A DNA stretch of 64,000 nt, from the NCBI RefSeq assembly GCF_022811845.1, contig NZ_CP064266.1:1674001-1738000 (forward strand), in the 5' to 3' direction. The notes under the pieces are model-generated. The model saw nothing but the letters and a program-made list of their open reading frames with translations. It ran no database searches and had not been told where the DNA came from. Origin of the DNA: Bacillus pseudomycoides. Its GTDB lineage: Bacteria > Bacillota > Bacilli > Bacillales > Bacillaceae_G. The translations under genes and the position numbers were made by a program. Of this stretch, positions 1 through 6,876 are shown piece by piece; position 1 is the first letter of the stretch, and the number at the start of each line of letters is the position of its first letter.

Positions 1-545
1 TGTGTGGCTTAGCGCCATATCATATTGACCGTTACCCGCATGAATTCTCTGGAGGACAACGTCAGCGAATTGTTATTGCAAGAACGATGGTATTAAATCC
101 AGAGTTTATTGTTGCTGATGAACCGGTTGCGGCATTAGATGTATCGATTCAAGCACAAATTATAAATTTGTTTAGTGAGTTACAAGAGAAAAAAGGTTTA
201 TCCTATTTATTTATTTCACATGATTTAAGTGTAGTTGAACATTTATGTACAAAAATAGGTATTATGTATTTAGGGACAATCGTGGAAACAGCACCTCGTG
301 ATGAACTGTTTGCAAACCCGCTTCATCCATATACGAAGGCGTTGTTATCAGCTGTACCAATTCCAGATCCCACTGTTAAGCGAGAACGAATTATTTTACA
401 AGGGGATATTCCAAATCCAGCCAATCCACCATCAGGCTGCCGCTTTCATACACGTTGCCCGTTTGCAACAGATATTTGTAAGCAGACTGTACCGGAATTT
501 CGTGATGTCGGAGAAGGCCATCTTGTTGCTTGTCATCATGTATAA
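1..545 (+). CDS. Oligopeptide ABC transporter ATP-binding protein, C-terminal part (OppF/AppF type)
   Basis: The gene enters from outside the window; its reading frame is open from base 3. The visible part starts just before the ABC signature (FSGGQRQR, about bases 48-71), followed by the Walker B stretch (VADEP, bases 108-122), a D-loop (ALDVS) and the H-loop (ISHD). The tail holds the oligopeptide/dipeptide-type C-terminal domain with HPYTKALLSAVP and GCRFHTRCPF. By family it is the second ATPase of a cytoplasmic membrane oligopeptide importer, energising uptake through the permease pair. The N-terminal Walker A lies outside the window. OppF, AppF and DppF cannot be told apart from this part. 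It ends at a hairpin shared with the converging HAD gene. Confidence 0.9.
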   Translation, partial: CGLAPYHIDRYPHEFSGGQRQRIVIARTMVLNPEFIVADEPVAALDVSIQAQIINLFSELQEKKGLSYLFISHDLSVVEHLCTKIGIMYLGTIVETAPRDELFANPLHPYTKALLSAVPIPDPTVKRERIILQGDIPNPANPPSGCRFHTRCPFATDICKQTVPEFRDVGEGHLVACHHV

Positions 546-550
546 AGGAA

Positions 551-590
551 AAGGACTCTTTCGAATTATGAAAGAGTCCTTATTTTATTT
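551..590. terminator. Bidirectional terminator
   Basis: A 12-bp inverted repeat (551-562 with 570-581, 7-nt loop) is followed by a T-rich run on the plus strand and preceded by A-rich sequence. It separates the converging oligopeptide-transport and HAD genes. Confidence 0.8.
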
Positions 591-1457
591 ACTTGATGAC
601 GGTTGTTTTAATACATATTGCTCAATTGCATGCGCAACACCATGTTCGTCATTTGTTAATGTAACAACATCACATAATTTTTTTACATCTTCTTCAGCAT
701 TTCCCATTGCAATAGATAAACCAGCGACTTCAAGCATTGGTACATCGTTAAAGTTGTCTCCAATTGCAATTGTATCTTCAATTGGAATATTGAAATAAGA
801 TGCCATTTCTTGCAACCCATTTCCTTTATGGCCATGCTTGTCCATAATTTCTAAATTTGTCGGAGCTGATGCTGTGACCATAATTTCTTTATCTTCTTGT
901 AAAACATGCAGTAGTTGTGAACGATGATCTGCATTAAACGTTAAAATAAAGAATTTCGAGATTTCTAATTCTGGATTATTTACGACATCTTCGATTTGTT
1001 GGAAATCCGTAATTAAGTTTGATTTCTTTTGTTTTTCTGTGATTCGTTCAAGTTCTTCTAGTGTAACATCTAGTGCATGCTTGTTTTCCTCAAATGCATG
1101 CAAGACTTGTTCTTGCCATGTATAAGGAGAATAAACTCCCTTATTTGTATACAACTTATATGGAAAACCTTCAGATTCTAGTGATTTCGCGAGTTTGTAT
1201 ACTTTATCATTTTGTAAACAACGTGCGTTAATTACTTTTCCATCAACATAAACAATTGCCCCATTGCTTGCTCCAACTGGAACTGATAATTGATACTCTT
1301 CCAATAGTTTTAAAGCATCTTCTTTTGCACGACCAGAACAAATCATTACAATATGACCAGCTGCTTGAGCAGTGCGAATAGCTTGTAAGTTTTCTTTGGA
1401 GATTTCAAGATTAGATGATAGTAAGGTACCATCCATATCTAGTGCGATTAATTTCAA
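585..1457 (-). CDS. HAD-superfamily Cof-type sugar-phosphate phosphatase
   Basis: A 290-aa haloacid-dehalogenase hydrolase of the Cof/IIB class (YkrA/YcsE-like). Motif I (ALDMDGTLLSS) puts the nucleophile at D7 and the acid/base at D9. Motif IV reads AIGDNFNDVPML near the C-terminus, and the region between is the usual C2 cap. Such cytosolic enzymes dephosphorylate sugar phosphates or flavin/PLP precursors; the substrate cannot be read from sequence. I chose the TTG at 1457 because an AGAGGTGG Shine-Dalgarno lies 5-6 bases upstream; a longer in-frame start at 1487 would place this site inside the gene. It converges on the oligopeptide transporter gene. Confidence 0.88.
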   Translation of the reverse strand: MKLIALDMDGTLLSSNLEISKENLQAIRTAQAAGHIVMICSGRAKEDALKLLEEYQLSVPVGASNGAIVYVDGKVINARCLQNDKVYKLAKSLESEGFPYKLYTNKGVYSPYTWQEQVLHAFEENKHALDVTLEELERITEKQKKSNLITDFQQIEDVVNNPELEISKFFILTFNADHRSQLLHVLQEDKEIMVTASAPTNLEIMDKHGHKGNGLQEMASYFNIPIEDTIAIGDNFNDVPMLEVAGLSIAMGNAEEDVKKLCDVVTLTNDEHGVAHAIEQYVLKQPSSSK

Positions 1458-1820
1458 AATGACCACCTCTTTGTTTTTATTATACATAGTTATTTATAGG
1501 AAACATATAAACTTATCTTGGACTTTTTGGAAATGTTAGTGTAAGGAATAACAAAAAGACCGCGTCCAGTTTACTTTCTCTGTGTTAACAGGTGCCACTT
1601 CTTGTGAAGTGGCAATAAAATCAGCTTTGAAGGCGGATTTTATTGTAGATAATGTCCAAGAATTACATAAGTAACTACATCTTGATAGTAGTGTGGAGTA
1701 AAAGGAAGCTGTCATCGGATAAGATCATAAATAGTAGAAAAAAGAATATAAGAATCATATTTTTGTAACAAAAGGTAGTAGAACAGCTAATTATGGCTCG
1801 TTCTACTATTTTTTATTTTG
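1458..1820 (+). other. Intergenic region with possible short terminated transcript
   Basis: No convincing gene. It holds two consecutive hairpins (TGCCACTTC..GAAGTGGCA near 1590-1615, and AATAAAATC..GATTTTATT near 1614-1646) and ends with a terminator-like hairpin at 1777-1807 (AGTAGAAC..GTTCTACT with an inner AGC/GCT) followed by ATTTTTTATTTT. A terminator with no upstream gene on the plus strand suggests a small RNA or leader transcript. A 37-codon ORF near 1653 lacks a ribosome binding site. I do not recognise an RNA family. Confidence 0.3.
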
Positions 1821-1824
1821 CTTT

Positions 1825-2017
1825 GTAACGTTAATGTTACATTAATATTACAAACGCAAATATGTTGGAAAATGCTATATAAAAGGATTTTTGGATGTTT
1901 GTGAAGGATGTCGTAAAAAAAATGTAATAAATTTTATGTATTTATATTGCAGTATGAAAAAACTTATGTTACATTAATGTTACAAAAGTTACACGAGTTG
2001 ATTTAATGTAACGTTAA
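1825..2017. promoter_or_regulatory. Cluster of GTTACATTAATGTTAC-type palindromes upstream of the micropeptide genes
   Basis: Four related elements precede the micropeptide operon: GTAACGTTAATGTTAC (1825-1840), overlapping GTTACATTAATATTAC (1836-1851), GTTACATTAATGTTAC (1968-1983), and TTAATGTAACGTTAA (2003-2017). They are inverted-repeat like and about 140 bp and 35 bp apart, as expected for cooperative repressor or activator sites. The motif does not match the CodY, PlcR, CcpA or Rex consensus. The regulator is unknown, and I could not place a confident -35/-10 pair. Confidence 0.5.
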
Positions 2018-2087
2018 GATAAAAACTATGAATTAATCATTTCTTGGAAATTACATATAAATATCTATTAATAAGGAGAGAGTAAAT

Positions 2088-2198
2088 ATGAAAATCGAAC
2101 AAGTATTACAAGTAACAAAAATGGATTTCTTAGGATCAGCAGGTGGAGCAGCAGTATTAACAGCATTGATCGTACTTCTTTCTAACGTTTTAGTATAA
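2088..2198 (+). CDS. Micropeptide 1 of a tandem family of four (36 aa, single hydrophobic helix)
   Basis: Unrecognised small gene. An ATG follows an AAGGAGAG Shine-Dalgarno by 7 bases. The 36-aa product has a short polar N-terminus (MKIEQVLQVTKMD) and an uninterrupted hydrophobic segment from about residue 14 to the last residue (FLGSAGGAAVL..., ending SNVLV), with no Cys and no charged tail. The three following ORFs encode near-identical peptides and differ mainly at conservative or third positions, which supports translation. It is probably a one-pass membrane or membrane-active peptide. Possible roles are bacteriocin, signal or toxin-like peptide; none can be assigned. Confidence 0.7.
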   Translation: MKIEQVLQVTKMDFLGSAGGAAVLTALIVLLSNVLV

Positions 2199-2271
2199 TA
2201 GAAACTTTGTACAAGCAGTAGAACAGGTTGCATCAAATAAAAAGTTGTGAATTGAAGGGAGAATGAAAAGC

Positions 2272-2382
2272 ATGGAAAACAAAGAAGTATTACAAGTAAC
2301 AAAAATGGATTTCTTAGGATCAGCGAGCGGAGCAGCAGTATTAACAGCATTAATCGTATTTCTAGCTAACGCGTTAGTATAA
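2272..2382 (+). CDS. Micropeptide 2 of the tandem family (36 aa)
   Basis: Paralogue of the previous gene, 73 bp downstream. An ATG at 2272 follows a GAAGGGAGA Shine-Dalgarno; another in-frame ATG at 2263 is too close to that site. The peptide starts MENKEVLQVTKMDFLG, then a hydrophobic stretch ending FLANALV. Gly19 of copy 1 is Ser here, so the GG seen in copy 1 is not conserved, which argues against a double-glycine leader. Substitutions in the helix are all hydrophobic for hydrophobic. Unit spacing of about 180-187 bp and similar spacers point to tandem duplication. Confidence 0.7.
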   Translation: MENKEVLQVTKMDFLGSASGAAVLTALIVFLANALV

Positions 2383-2458
2383 GAAAGATTTTGTAAAAAA
2401 AGTAGCACATGCATTACAACATAAAAAATAGTTCTGAGTTGAAGGGAGAATGAAAAGT

Positions 2459-2569
2459 ATGGAAAACAAAGAAGTATTACAACTAACAAAAATGGACTTA
2501 TTAGGATCAGCAGGAGCAGCAACAGCATTAACAGCATTCATCGTATTTCTTTCAAGTGTACTAGTATAG
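2459..2569 (+). CDS. Micropeptide 3 of the tandem family (36 aa)
   Basis: Third paralogue, 76 bp after copy 2, with the same GAAGGGAGA ribosome site and ATG at 2459 (alternative ATG at 2450). It is the most divergent copy: MENKEVLQLTKMDLLG, then AGAATALTAF and FLSSVLV. It keeps the acidic/basic N-terminal pattern (E, K, K, D) and the hydrophobic C-terminus, and ends with TAG. Length and topology are preserved although the sequence drifts, which suggests selection on the peptide. Function unknown. Confidence 0.68.
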   Translation: MENKEVLQLTKMDLLGSAGAATALTAFIVFLSSVLV

Positions 2570-2638
2570 TAGAAGTTTCGCACCAGTAATAGAACAGTAG
2601 GAAGCGTTTAAAATAAAATCGAAAGGAGAATGAGGAGT

Positions 2639-2743
2639 ATGGAACAAGTATTACAAGTAACAAAAATGGATTTCTTAGGGGCAGCAGGTGGAGCAGCAGT
2701 ATTAACAGGACTTATTGTATTCCTTGCAAACATATTAGTATGA
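2639..2743 (+). CDS. Micropeptide 4 of the tandem family (34 aa)
   Basis: Fourth paralogue, 69 bp after copy 3, with a strong AAAGGAGA ribosome site. ATG at 2639 gives MEQVLQVTKMDFLG, two residues shorter at the N-terminus than copies 2 and 3; an in-frame ATG at 2630 would add three residues. The hydrophobic segment ends FLANILV and the stop is TGA. It is the last gene before the operon terminator at 2801. Function unknown. Confidence 0.68.
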   Translation: MEQVLQVTKMDFLGAAGGAAVLTGLIVFLANILV

Positions 2744-2800
2744 GGAGTATAGATAAGAGGGAATTCTCATATGTTATTCGTACCATTATTCAAAAAAAAT

Positions 2801-2850
2801 AAAGACTCTAGCATATTATAGGTATTTAATATGTTAGAGTCTTTTTTATT
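2801..2850 (+). terminator. Terminator of the micropeptide operon
   Basis: An 18-bp stem (2801-2818 with 2827-2844, one G:U pair) is followed by a T run. It is among the longest terminator stems in the window, as expected for a strongly expressed short operon. Confidence 0.85.
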
Positions 2851-3064
2851 TGTTTTATATTTTACATAAGGAAAGGAATCAATCAGTTACTGTTAGATTC
2901 TTTGCAATGGATAAGGATAAAAAAATAGAGAATCGCATGTGGACTCTCTATACGATTATATAAGTAGGTGGAAAACAGTATAACAAGTTTATGAACGAAA
3001 GGGTGTAACTACTGAGATAGAAATAGAAAAAAGTCGAATTTTATATGGAAGAAAAAAGAGGGAT

Positions 3065-3117
3065 TTGACAGAAAAGATAGAAAATTTTAAGAGTTAGAAA
3101 TTTGTTAGCTTGCTAAC
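3065..3117 (+). promoter_or_regulatory. hppD promoter with overlapping operator-like palindrome
   Basis: A perfect -35 TTGACA (3065-3070) has a weaker -10 TAAGAG 17 bp on. Just past the expected start site lies GTTAGC-TT-GCTAAC (3104-3117), positioned to act as an operator. The rest of the 2851-3202 gap shows no gene. Confidence 0.5.
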
Positions 3118-3136
3118 TAATTTTTTTGGTGATAGC

Positions 3137-3150
3137 TGGAAGCGTTTTCG
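3137..3150. promoter_or_regulatory. Possible CcpA cre site upstream of hppD
   Basis: TGGAAGCGTTTTCG matches the core of the catabolite-response element (TGNAANCGNWWNCA) except at the final base. It lies about 50 bp before the hppD start, where CcpA binding would block elongation. Catabolite repression of tyrosine degradation is plausible but inferred. Confidence 0.4.
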
Positions 3151-3202
3151 AGTAATTCTAAGTATGTAACATTTAATTTATTTACAGGGGGATGAGGAAT
3201 TT

Positions 3203-4321
3203 ATGAAACAAAAATCTATGGATACGTTAGCTGCACAAATGGAGGATTTCTTTCCGGTACGTGATGTCGATCATTTAGAATTTTATGTAGGAAATGCAAA
3301 GCAATCAAGTTATTACCTTGCGAGGACGTTTGGATTTAAAATTGTTGCCTATTCTGGATTGGAAACAGGAAACCGTGAAAAGGTATCTTATGTTCTTGTG
3401 CAAAAAAACATGCGTTTTGTTGTGTCTGGGACTTTAAATAGTGAGAGTCGTATTGCGGAATTTGTAAAGACTCATGGTGATGGAGTAAAGGATGTAGCTC
3501 TACTTGTTGATGATGTTGAAAAGGCCTATTCAGAGGCTGTAAAACGAGGTGCTGTTGCAATTGCTCCGCCGGAAGAATTAACTGATGAGCATGGGATATT
3601 AAAAAAGGCTGTTATCGGTACGTATGGTGATACAATCCATACTCTTGTGGAGCGTAAAAATTATAAAGGTAAATTTATGCCTGGTTATGAAGAAGTTGAA
3701 TTTAATATTCCAAGTGAAGAATCAGGATTAATCGCTGTGGATCATGTTGTTGGTAACGTTGAAAAAATGGAAGAGTGGGTTAGCTACTATGAAAACGTTA
3801 TGGGTTTTAAACAAATGATTCATTTTGATGATGATGATATTAGCACAGAATATTCCGCTTTAATGTCAAAAGTTATGACAAACGGAAGTCGTATTAAATT
3901 TCCGATTAATGAACCAGCAGATGGTAAACGTAAATCACAAATTCAAGAGTACTTAGAGTTCTATAACGGTGCAGGTGTACAGCATCTAGCGTTATTGACA
4001 AATGATATTGTGAAAACTGTTAAAGCGCTTCGCGCCAATGGAGTTGAGTTTTTAGATACACCAGACACGTATTATGATGAGTTAACAGCGCGCGTCGGTG
4101 AAATCGATGAAGAAGTTGATAAATTAAAAGAGCTTAAGATTCTTGTGGATCGTGATGAAGAGGGCTACTTGCTACAAATCTTTACGAAGCCAATCGTGGA
4201 TCGTCCAACTCTATTTATTGAAATTATTCAGCGTAAAGGTTCTCGTGGATTCGGAGAAGGAAACTTTAAAGCTTTATTTGAATCTATTGAAAGAGAACAA
4301 GAGCGCCGCGGAAATCTATAA
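3203..4321 (+). CDS. hppD: 4-hydroxyphenylpyruvate dioxygenase
   Basis: Cytosolic non-haem iron enzyme that converts 4-hydroxyphenylpyruvate to homogentisate, the second step of tyrosine breakdown. It has 372 aa and the two-domain vicinal-oxygen-chelate fold. The three iron ligands expected for the family are visible: H181 (VDHVVGNV), H261 (VQHLALL) and E340 (FIEIIQRKG), followed by the C-terminal GSRGFGEGNFKALF signature. The ATG is preceded by GGGGATGAGG. It is the first gene of the operon with the fumarylacetoacetase-like and homogentisate dioxygenase-like genes, 76 bp and about 1 kb downstream. Confidence 0.96.
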   Translation: MKQKSMDTLAAQMEDFFPVRDVDHLEFYVGNAKQSSYYLARTFGFKIVAYSGLETGNREKVSYVLVQKNMRFVVSGTLNSESRIAEFVKTHGDGVKDVALLVDDVEKAYSEAVKRGAVAIAPPEELTDEHGILKKAVIGTYGDTIHTLVERKNYKGKFMPGYEEVEFNIPSEESGLIAVDHVVGNVEKMEEWVSYYENVMGFKQMIHFDDDDISTEYSALMSKVMTNGSRIKFPINEPADGKRKSQIQEYLEFYNGAGVQHLALLTNDIVKTVKALRANGVEFLDTPDTYYDELTARVGEIDEEVDKLKELKILVDRDEEGYLLQIFTKPIVDRPTLFIEIIQRKGSRGFGEGNFKALFESIEREQERRGNL

Positions 4322-4333
4322 AATAATTATCTG

Positions 4334-4380
4334 TCAGTGGGGGATCTCCTCCACTGATTAAAATTTCACTTTATATAAAC
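4334..4380. repeat. Dispersed palindromic repeat (copy 1)
   Basis: An imperfect hairpin, TCAGTGGGGGATC paired with CTCCTCCACTGA (4334-4357), is followed by ATTAAAATTTCACTTTAT. Related elements occur at 6504, 21427 and 55857. Here it sits between hppD and the next gene and has no T run, so it is probably a mobile or processed repeat, not a terminator. Confidence 0.55.
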
Positions 4381-4397
4381 GGTAAGGAGGAGTAGTG

Positions 4398-5354
4398 ATG
4401 AAATTTATTACATTTCGTCTTCCTTCAGAAGAAATGCGTGCTGGCTGGCTGGAAGGTGACAAAGTCATTGATATGAATATAGCAAGTAATGGAGAACTTC
4501 CTTCATCTATGCTCACTTTTTTAGAGAAAGCGGATGAATACATCGAAATAGCGCGTGGTATTCGAAAGCCAACAAGTGGCGTGTATGCTTTGGAAGATGT
4601 ACAGTTGTGTGCAGCTCTTCCCAATCCAGGTAGTATTCGTGATTTTTATGCGTTTGAGCAACATGTCAAAACGGCTCGTGAACGTCGTGGTCTAGATGTT
4701 GTTCCGGAGTGGTATGATATTCCGGTTTTTTACTTTACAAATCATCGTGCGGTTATTGGTCCAGAAGTTACAGTTTCTTGCCCGAAACAATCTCAAAAGC
4801 TCGACTATGAGTTAGAAATTGCTTGTGTTATTGGGAAAGAGGGAAGAAATATTTCGCGTGAACAAGCAGAAGAACATATTTTTGGTTATTGTATTATGAA
4901 TGATTGGAGTGCAAGGGATTTGCAAGCTAAGGAAATGAAAGTGGGGCTTGGTCCAGCAAAAGGAAAGGACTTTGCGACTTCATTAGGAGCTTATCTTGTT
5001 ACGAAAGAGGAGTTAGCACCTTATCGCATAGGTGAAAAGTATAACTTAGAAATGACTACTCATGTGAACGGAGAACTTTTGTCTAAAGGGAATTTCCGAG
5101 ACATTTATTATACATTTGCAGAAATGATAGAACGTGCTTCAGAGGATGTTACGTTATATCCAGGAGATGTAATTGGTTCTGGCACGGTTGGAACGGGATG
5201 TATTTTAGAACTTGGTACAGAAAAGTGGTTACAAGATGGTGACGTTGTAGAACTTACGATTACCGGACTAGGCACATTGCGTAATACAGTGAAAAAAGAA
5301 ATGAAAGCAGGTGATGGGCATGTATTATCGTCACATGGGGGAGCTTCCTCATAA
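4398..5354 (+). CDS. Fumarylacetoacetate hydrolase family protein
   Basis: A 318-aa FAH-fold enzyme, probably cleaving fumarylacetoacetate (or maleylacetoacetate) to fumarate and acetoacetate at the end of the homogentisate pathway. A short N-terminal domain (about 1-75) precedes the catalytic FAH domain. Family features are visible: the metal-site acid cluster KLDYELEIACVIGKEG, the SARDLQ segment, KGKDFATSLGAYLV, and the C-terminal DVIGSGTVGTGC loop. ATG 4398 lies 7 bases after AAGGAGG; a GTG at 4395 is too close. It overlaps the next gene by 35 bp, implying translational coupling. No maleylacetoacetate isomerase gene is present. Confidence 0.9.
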   Translation: MKFITFRLPSEEMRAGWLEGDKVIDMNIASNGELPSSMLTFLEKADEYIEIARGIRKPTSGVYALEDVQLCAALPNPGSIRDFYAFEQHVKTARERRGLDVVPEWYDIPVFYFTNHRAVIGPEVTVSCPKQSQKLDYELEIACVIGKEGRNISREQAEEHIFGYCIMNDWSARDLQAKEMKVGLGPAKGKDFATSLGAYLVTKEELAPYRIGEKYNLEMTTHVNGELLSKGNFRDIYYTFAEMIERASEDVTLYPGDVIGSGTVGTGCILELGTEKWLQDGDVVELTITGLGTLRNTVKKEMKAGDGHVLSSHGGASS

Positions 5355-6492
5355 ACGACATGTACAATTTCGTAAAGCGGATGGATCACTTTATCGTGAG
5401 CAGGTGATGGGAACGAAAGGTTTCTCTGGTACACAATCTATTTTGTATCATCATTATATGCCAACTGAAGTAGGGCATGCTGCGCTAGCGCATTCTTGTC
5501 AGTTGCAGTATGAAGAAGATGTAGCGCTTGCTCATCGTCATTTTCGTACGAAGGAAAATAGAAAAACTGGTGATACAGTAAATGGAAGAAACTTTATATT
5601 AGGGAATGAGGATTTATTAATCGGTGTTGTTAATCCGACAGAAAAAATGGATTATTTCTATCGCAATGGTGATGGGGATGAAATGTTATTTATTCATTAT
5701 GGGACTGGGAAAATTGAGACGATGTTTGGAACGATTCATTATCGTAAAGGTGATTATGTAACAATTCCAATCGGAACAATTTATCGAGTGATTCCAGATG
5801 AGGGAGAGTCTAAGTTTCTTGTTGTGGAAGCGAATAGCCAAATTACAACACCGCGTCGTTATCGTAATGAATATGGTCAATTGTTAGAACATAGTCCTTT
5901 CTGTGAAAGAGATATTCGTGGTCCAGAGAAGTTAGAGACATATGATGAGAAAGGCGAGTTTGTTGTCATGACAAAGTCGAGAGGGTATATGCATAAACAT
6001 GTGATGCAGCATCATCCGTTGGATGTTGTTGGATGGGATGGGTATTTATATCCTTGGGTCTTTAATGTGGAGGATTTTGAACCAATTACAGGGCGTATTC
6101 ATCAGCCACCACCAGTCCATCAAACTTTTGAGGGTCATAATTTTGTTATTTGTTCCTTTGTGCCGCGTTTATATGATTATCATCCAGACGCAATTCCAGC
6201 GCCGTATTATCATAGTAACGTAAATAGTGATGAGGTTCTTTATTATGTAGAAGGGAACTTTATGAGTAGAAAAGGTGTAGAAGAAGGTTCCATTACACTT
6301 CATCCAAGTGGTATTCCGCATGGACCGCATCCTGGAAAAACAGAAGCTAGCTTAGGAAAAAAAGAAACAATTGAACTCGCTGTTATGATCGATACATTCC
6401 GTCCGCTTCGAATTGTGAAACAAGCGCATGAAACGGAAGATGAGAAGTATATGTATAGCTGGATTGAAGAAGGTTCATATACTACTAAATAA
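5320..6492 (+). CDS. Homogentisate 1,2-dioxygenase-like cupin protein
   Basis: A 390-aa member of the homogentisate dioxygenase family, expected to open the homogentisate ring to maleylacetoacetate using Fe(II) and O2. The cupin segment HYRKGDYVTIPIGTIYRV (about residue 145) and the C-terminal metal-site region LHPSGIPHGPHPGKTE are clear. ATG 5320 is chosen because AGGTG lies 6 bases before it; GTG 5311 and ATG 5314 are also in frame. It starts inside the upstream gene. Grouped with hppD and the FAH gene, it completes a tyrosine-to-fumarate route. Confidence 0.9.
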   Translation: MYYRHMGELPHKRHVQFRKADGSLYREQVMGTKGFSGTQSILYHHYMPTEVGHAALAHSCQLQYEEDVALAHRHFRTKENRKTGDTVNGRNFILGNEDLLIGVVNPTEKMDYFYRNGDGDEMLFIHYGTGKIETMFGTIHYRKGDYVTIPIGTIYRVIPDEGESKFLVVEANSQITTPRRYRNEYGQLLEHSPFCERDIRGPEKLETYDEKGEFVVMTKSRGYMHKHVMQHHPLDVVGWDGYLYPWVFNVEDFEPITGRIHQPPPVHQTFEGHNFVICSFVPRLYDYHPDAIPAPYYHSNVNSDEVLYYVEGNFMSRKGVEEGSITLHPSGIPHGPHPGKTEASLGKKETIELAVMIDTFRPLRIVKQAHETEDEKYMYSWIEEGSYTTK

Positions 6493-6503
6493 ATAAAACT
6501 TTA

Positions 6504-6538
6504 ATCAGTGGGGACTATTTGCTTGCGAATAGTGGGAT
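6504..6538. repeat. Dispersed palindromic repeat (copy 2, degenerate)
   Basis: The left arm ATCAGTGGGG matches copies at 4334 and 55857, but the right part is a different small hairpin (ACTATT..AATAGT, 6514-6533). Probably a decayed member of the same repeat. Confidence 0.4.
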
Positions 6539-6540
6539 AA

Positions 6541-6587
6541 AAGAAAGAGGCATGCTCATTTTAGGAGTACGCCTCTTTCTTTAGTTG
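6541..6587 (+). terminator. Terminator of the homogentisate operon
   Basis: Inverted repeat AAAGAAAGAGGC (6541-6552) with GCCTCTTTCTTT (6572-6583). The T run is short, but the A/T-rich outer stem supplies TTTCTTT on the plus strand. Confidence 0.65.
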
Positions 6588-6797
6588 GAATCGACAACTT
6601 ATAGAATATCAAAAATAATTATAAAAAGATATAGGGATATAGTTATATACATTATTTGTATATTGTTTATCTTTTCATGTCGAATGATAAAATTATTTAA
6701 TATGGTGAACAAATACGATAATGAAAGGTGCTATACATTGGTTATATTGTAGTCTTTTTGTTAGTTGAATATTTTTCTGATTATTTCGACAAAACCA

Positions 6798-6857
6798 TTG
6801 ACTAAAAGACATGTTATGAGTAAAATGAAAAAATAAATTAAAAATTTTCTGAAAATT
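6798..6857 (+). promoter_or_regulatory. Permease promoter with perfect CodY box
   Basis: TTGACT (6798-6803), 17-bp spacer, TAAAAT (6821-6826). Just downstream of the expected start site lies AATTTTCTGAAAATT (6843-6857), an exact match to the CodY consensus AATTTTCWGAAAATT. CodY with GTP and branched-chain amino acids should repress by blocking early transcription. The preceding 6588-6797 is AT-rich and holds no gene. Confidence 0.8.
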
Positions 6858-6876
6858 AAATTTAGAGGTGCATGCT

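Noticed and set aside
1653..1768. 37-codon ORF starting MSKNYISNYIL upstream of the micropeptide operon
   Set aside because: No ribosome binding site and biased AT-rich composition; more likely part of a non-coding transcript.
2051..2583. Minus-strand ORFs of 69-115 codons across the micropeptide genes
   Set aside because: They are shadows: the tandem repeat unit lacks stops on the reverse strand. They have no ribosome site and mirror the plus-strand peptides.
2088..2743. Double-glycine leader (bacteriocin export) reading of the micropeptides
   Set aside because: GG is present in copies 1 and 4 only (SG in copy 2, GA in copy 3), the usual hydrophobic positions before the cleavage site do not fit, and no peptidase-containing ABC transporter is nearby.
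2771..2821. Possible fifth small ORF of 16 codons (MLFVPLFKKNKDSSIL)
   Set aside because: It runs into the operon terminator stem and shows no similarity to the four peptides, so it is probably chance despite an AGAGGGA upstream.
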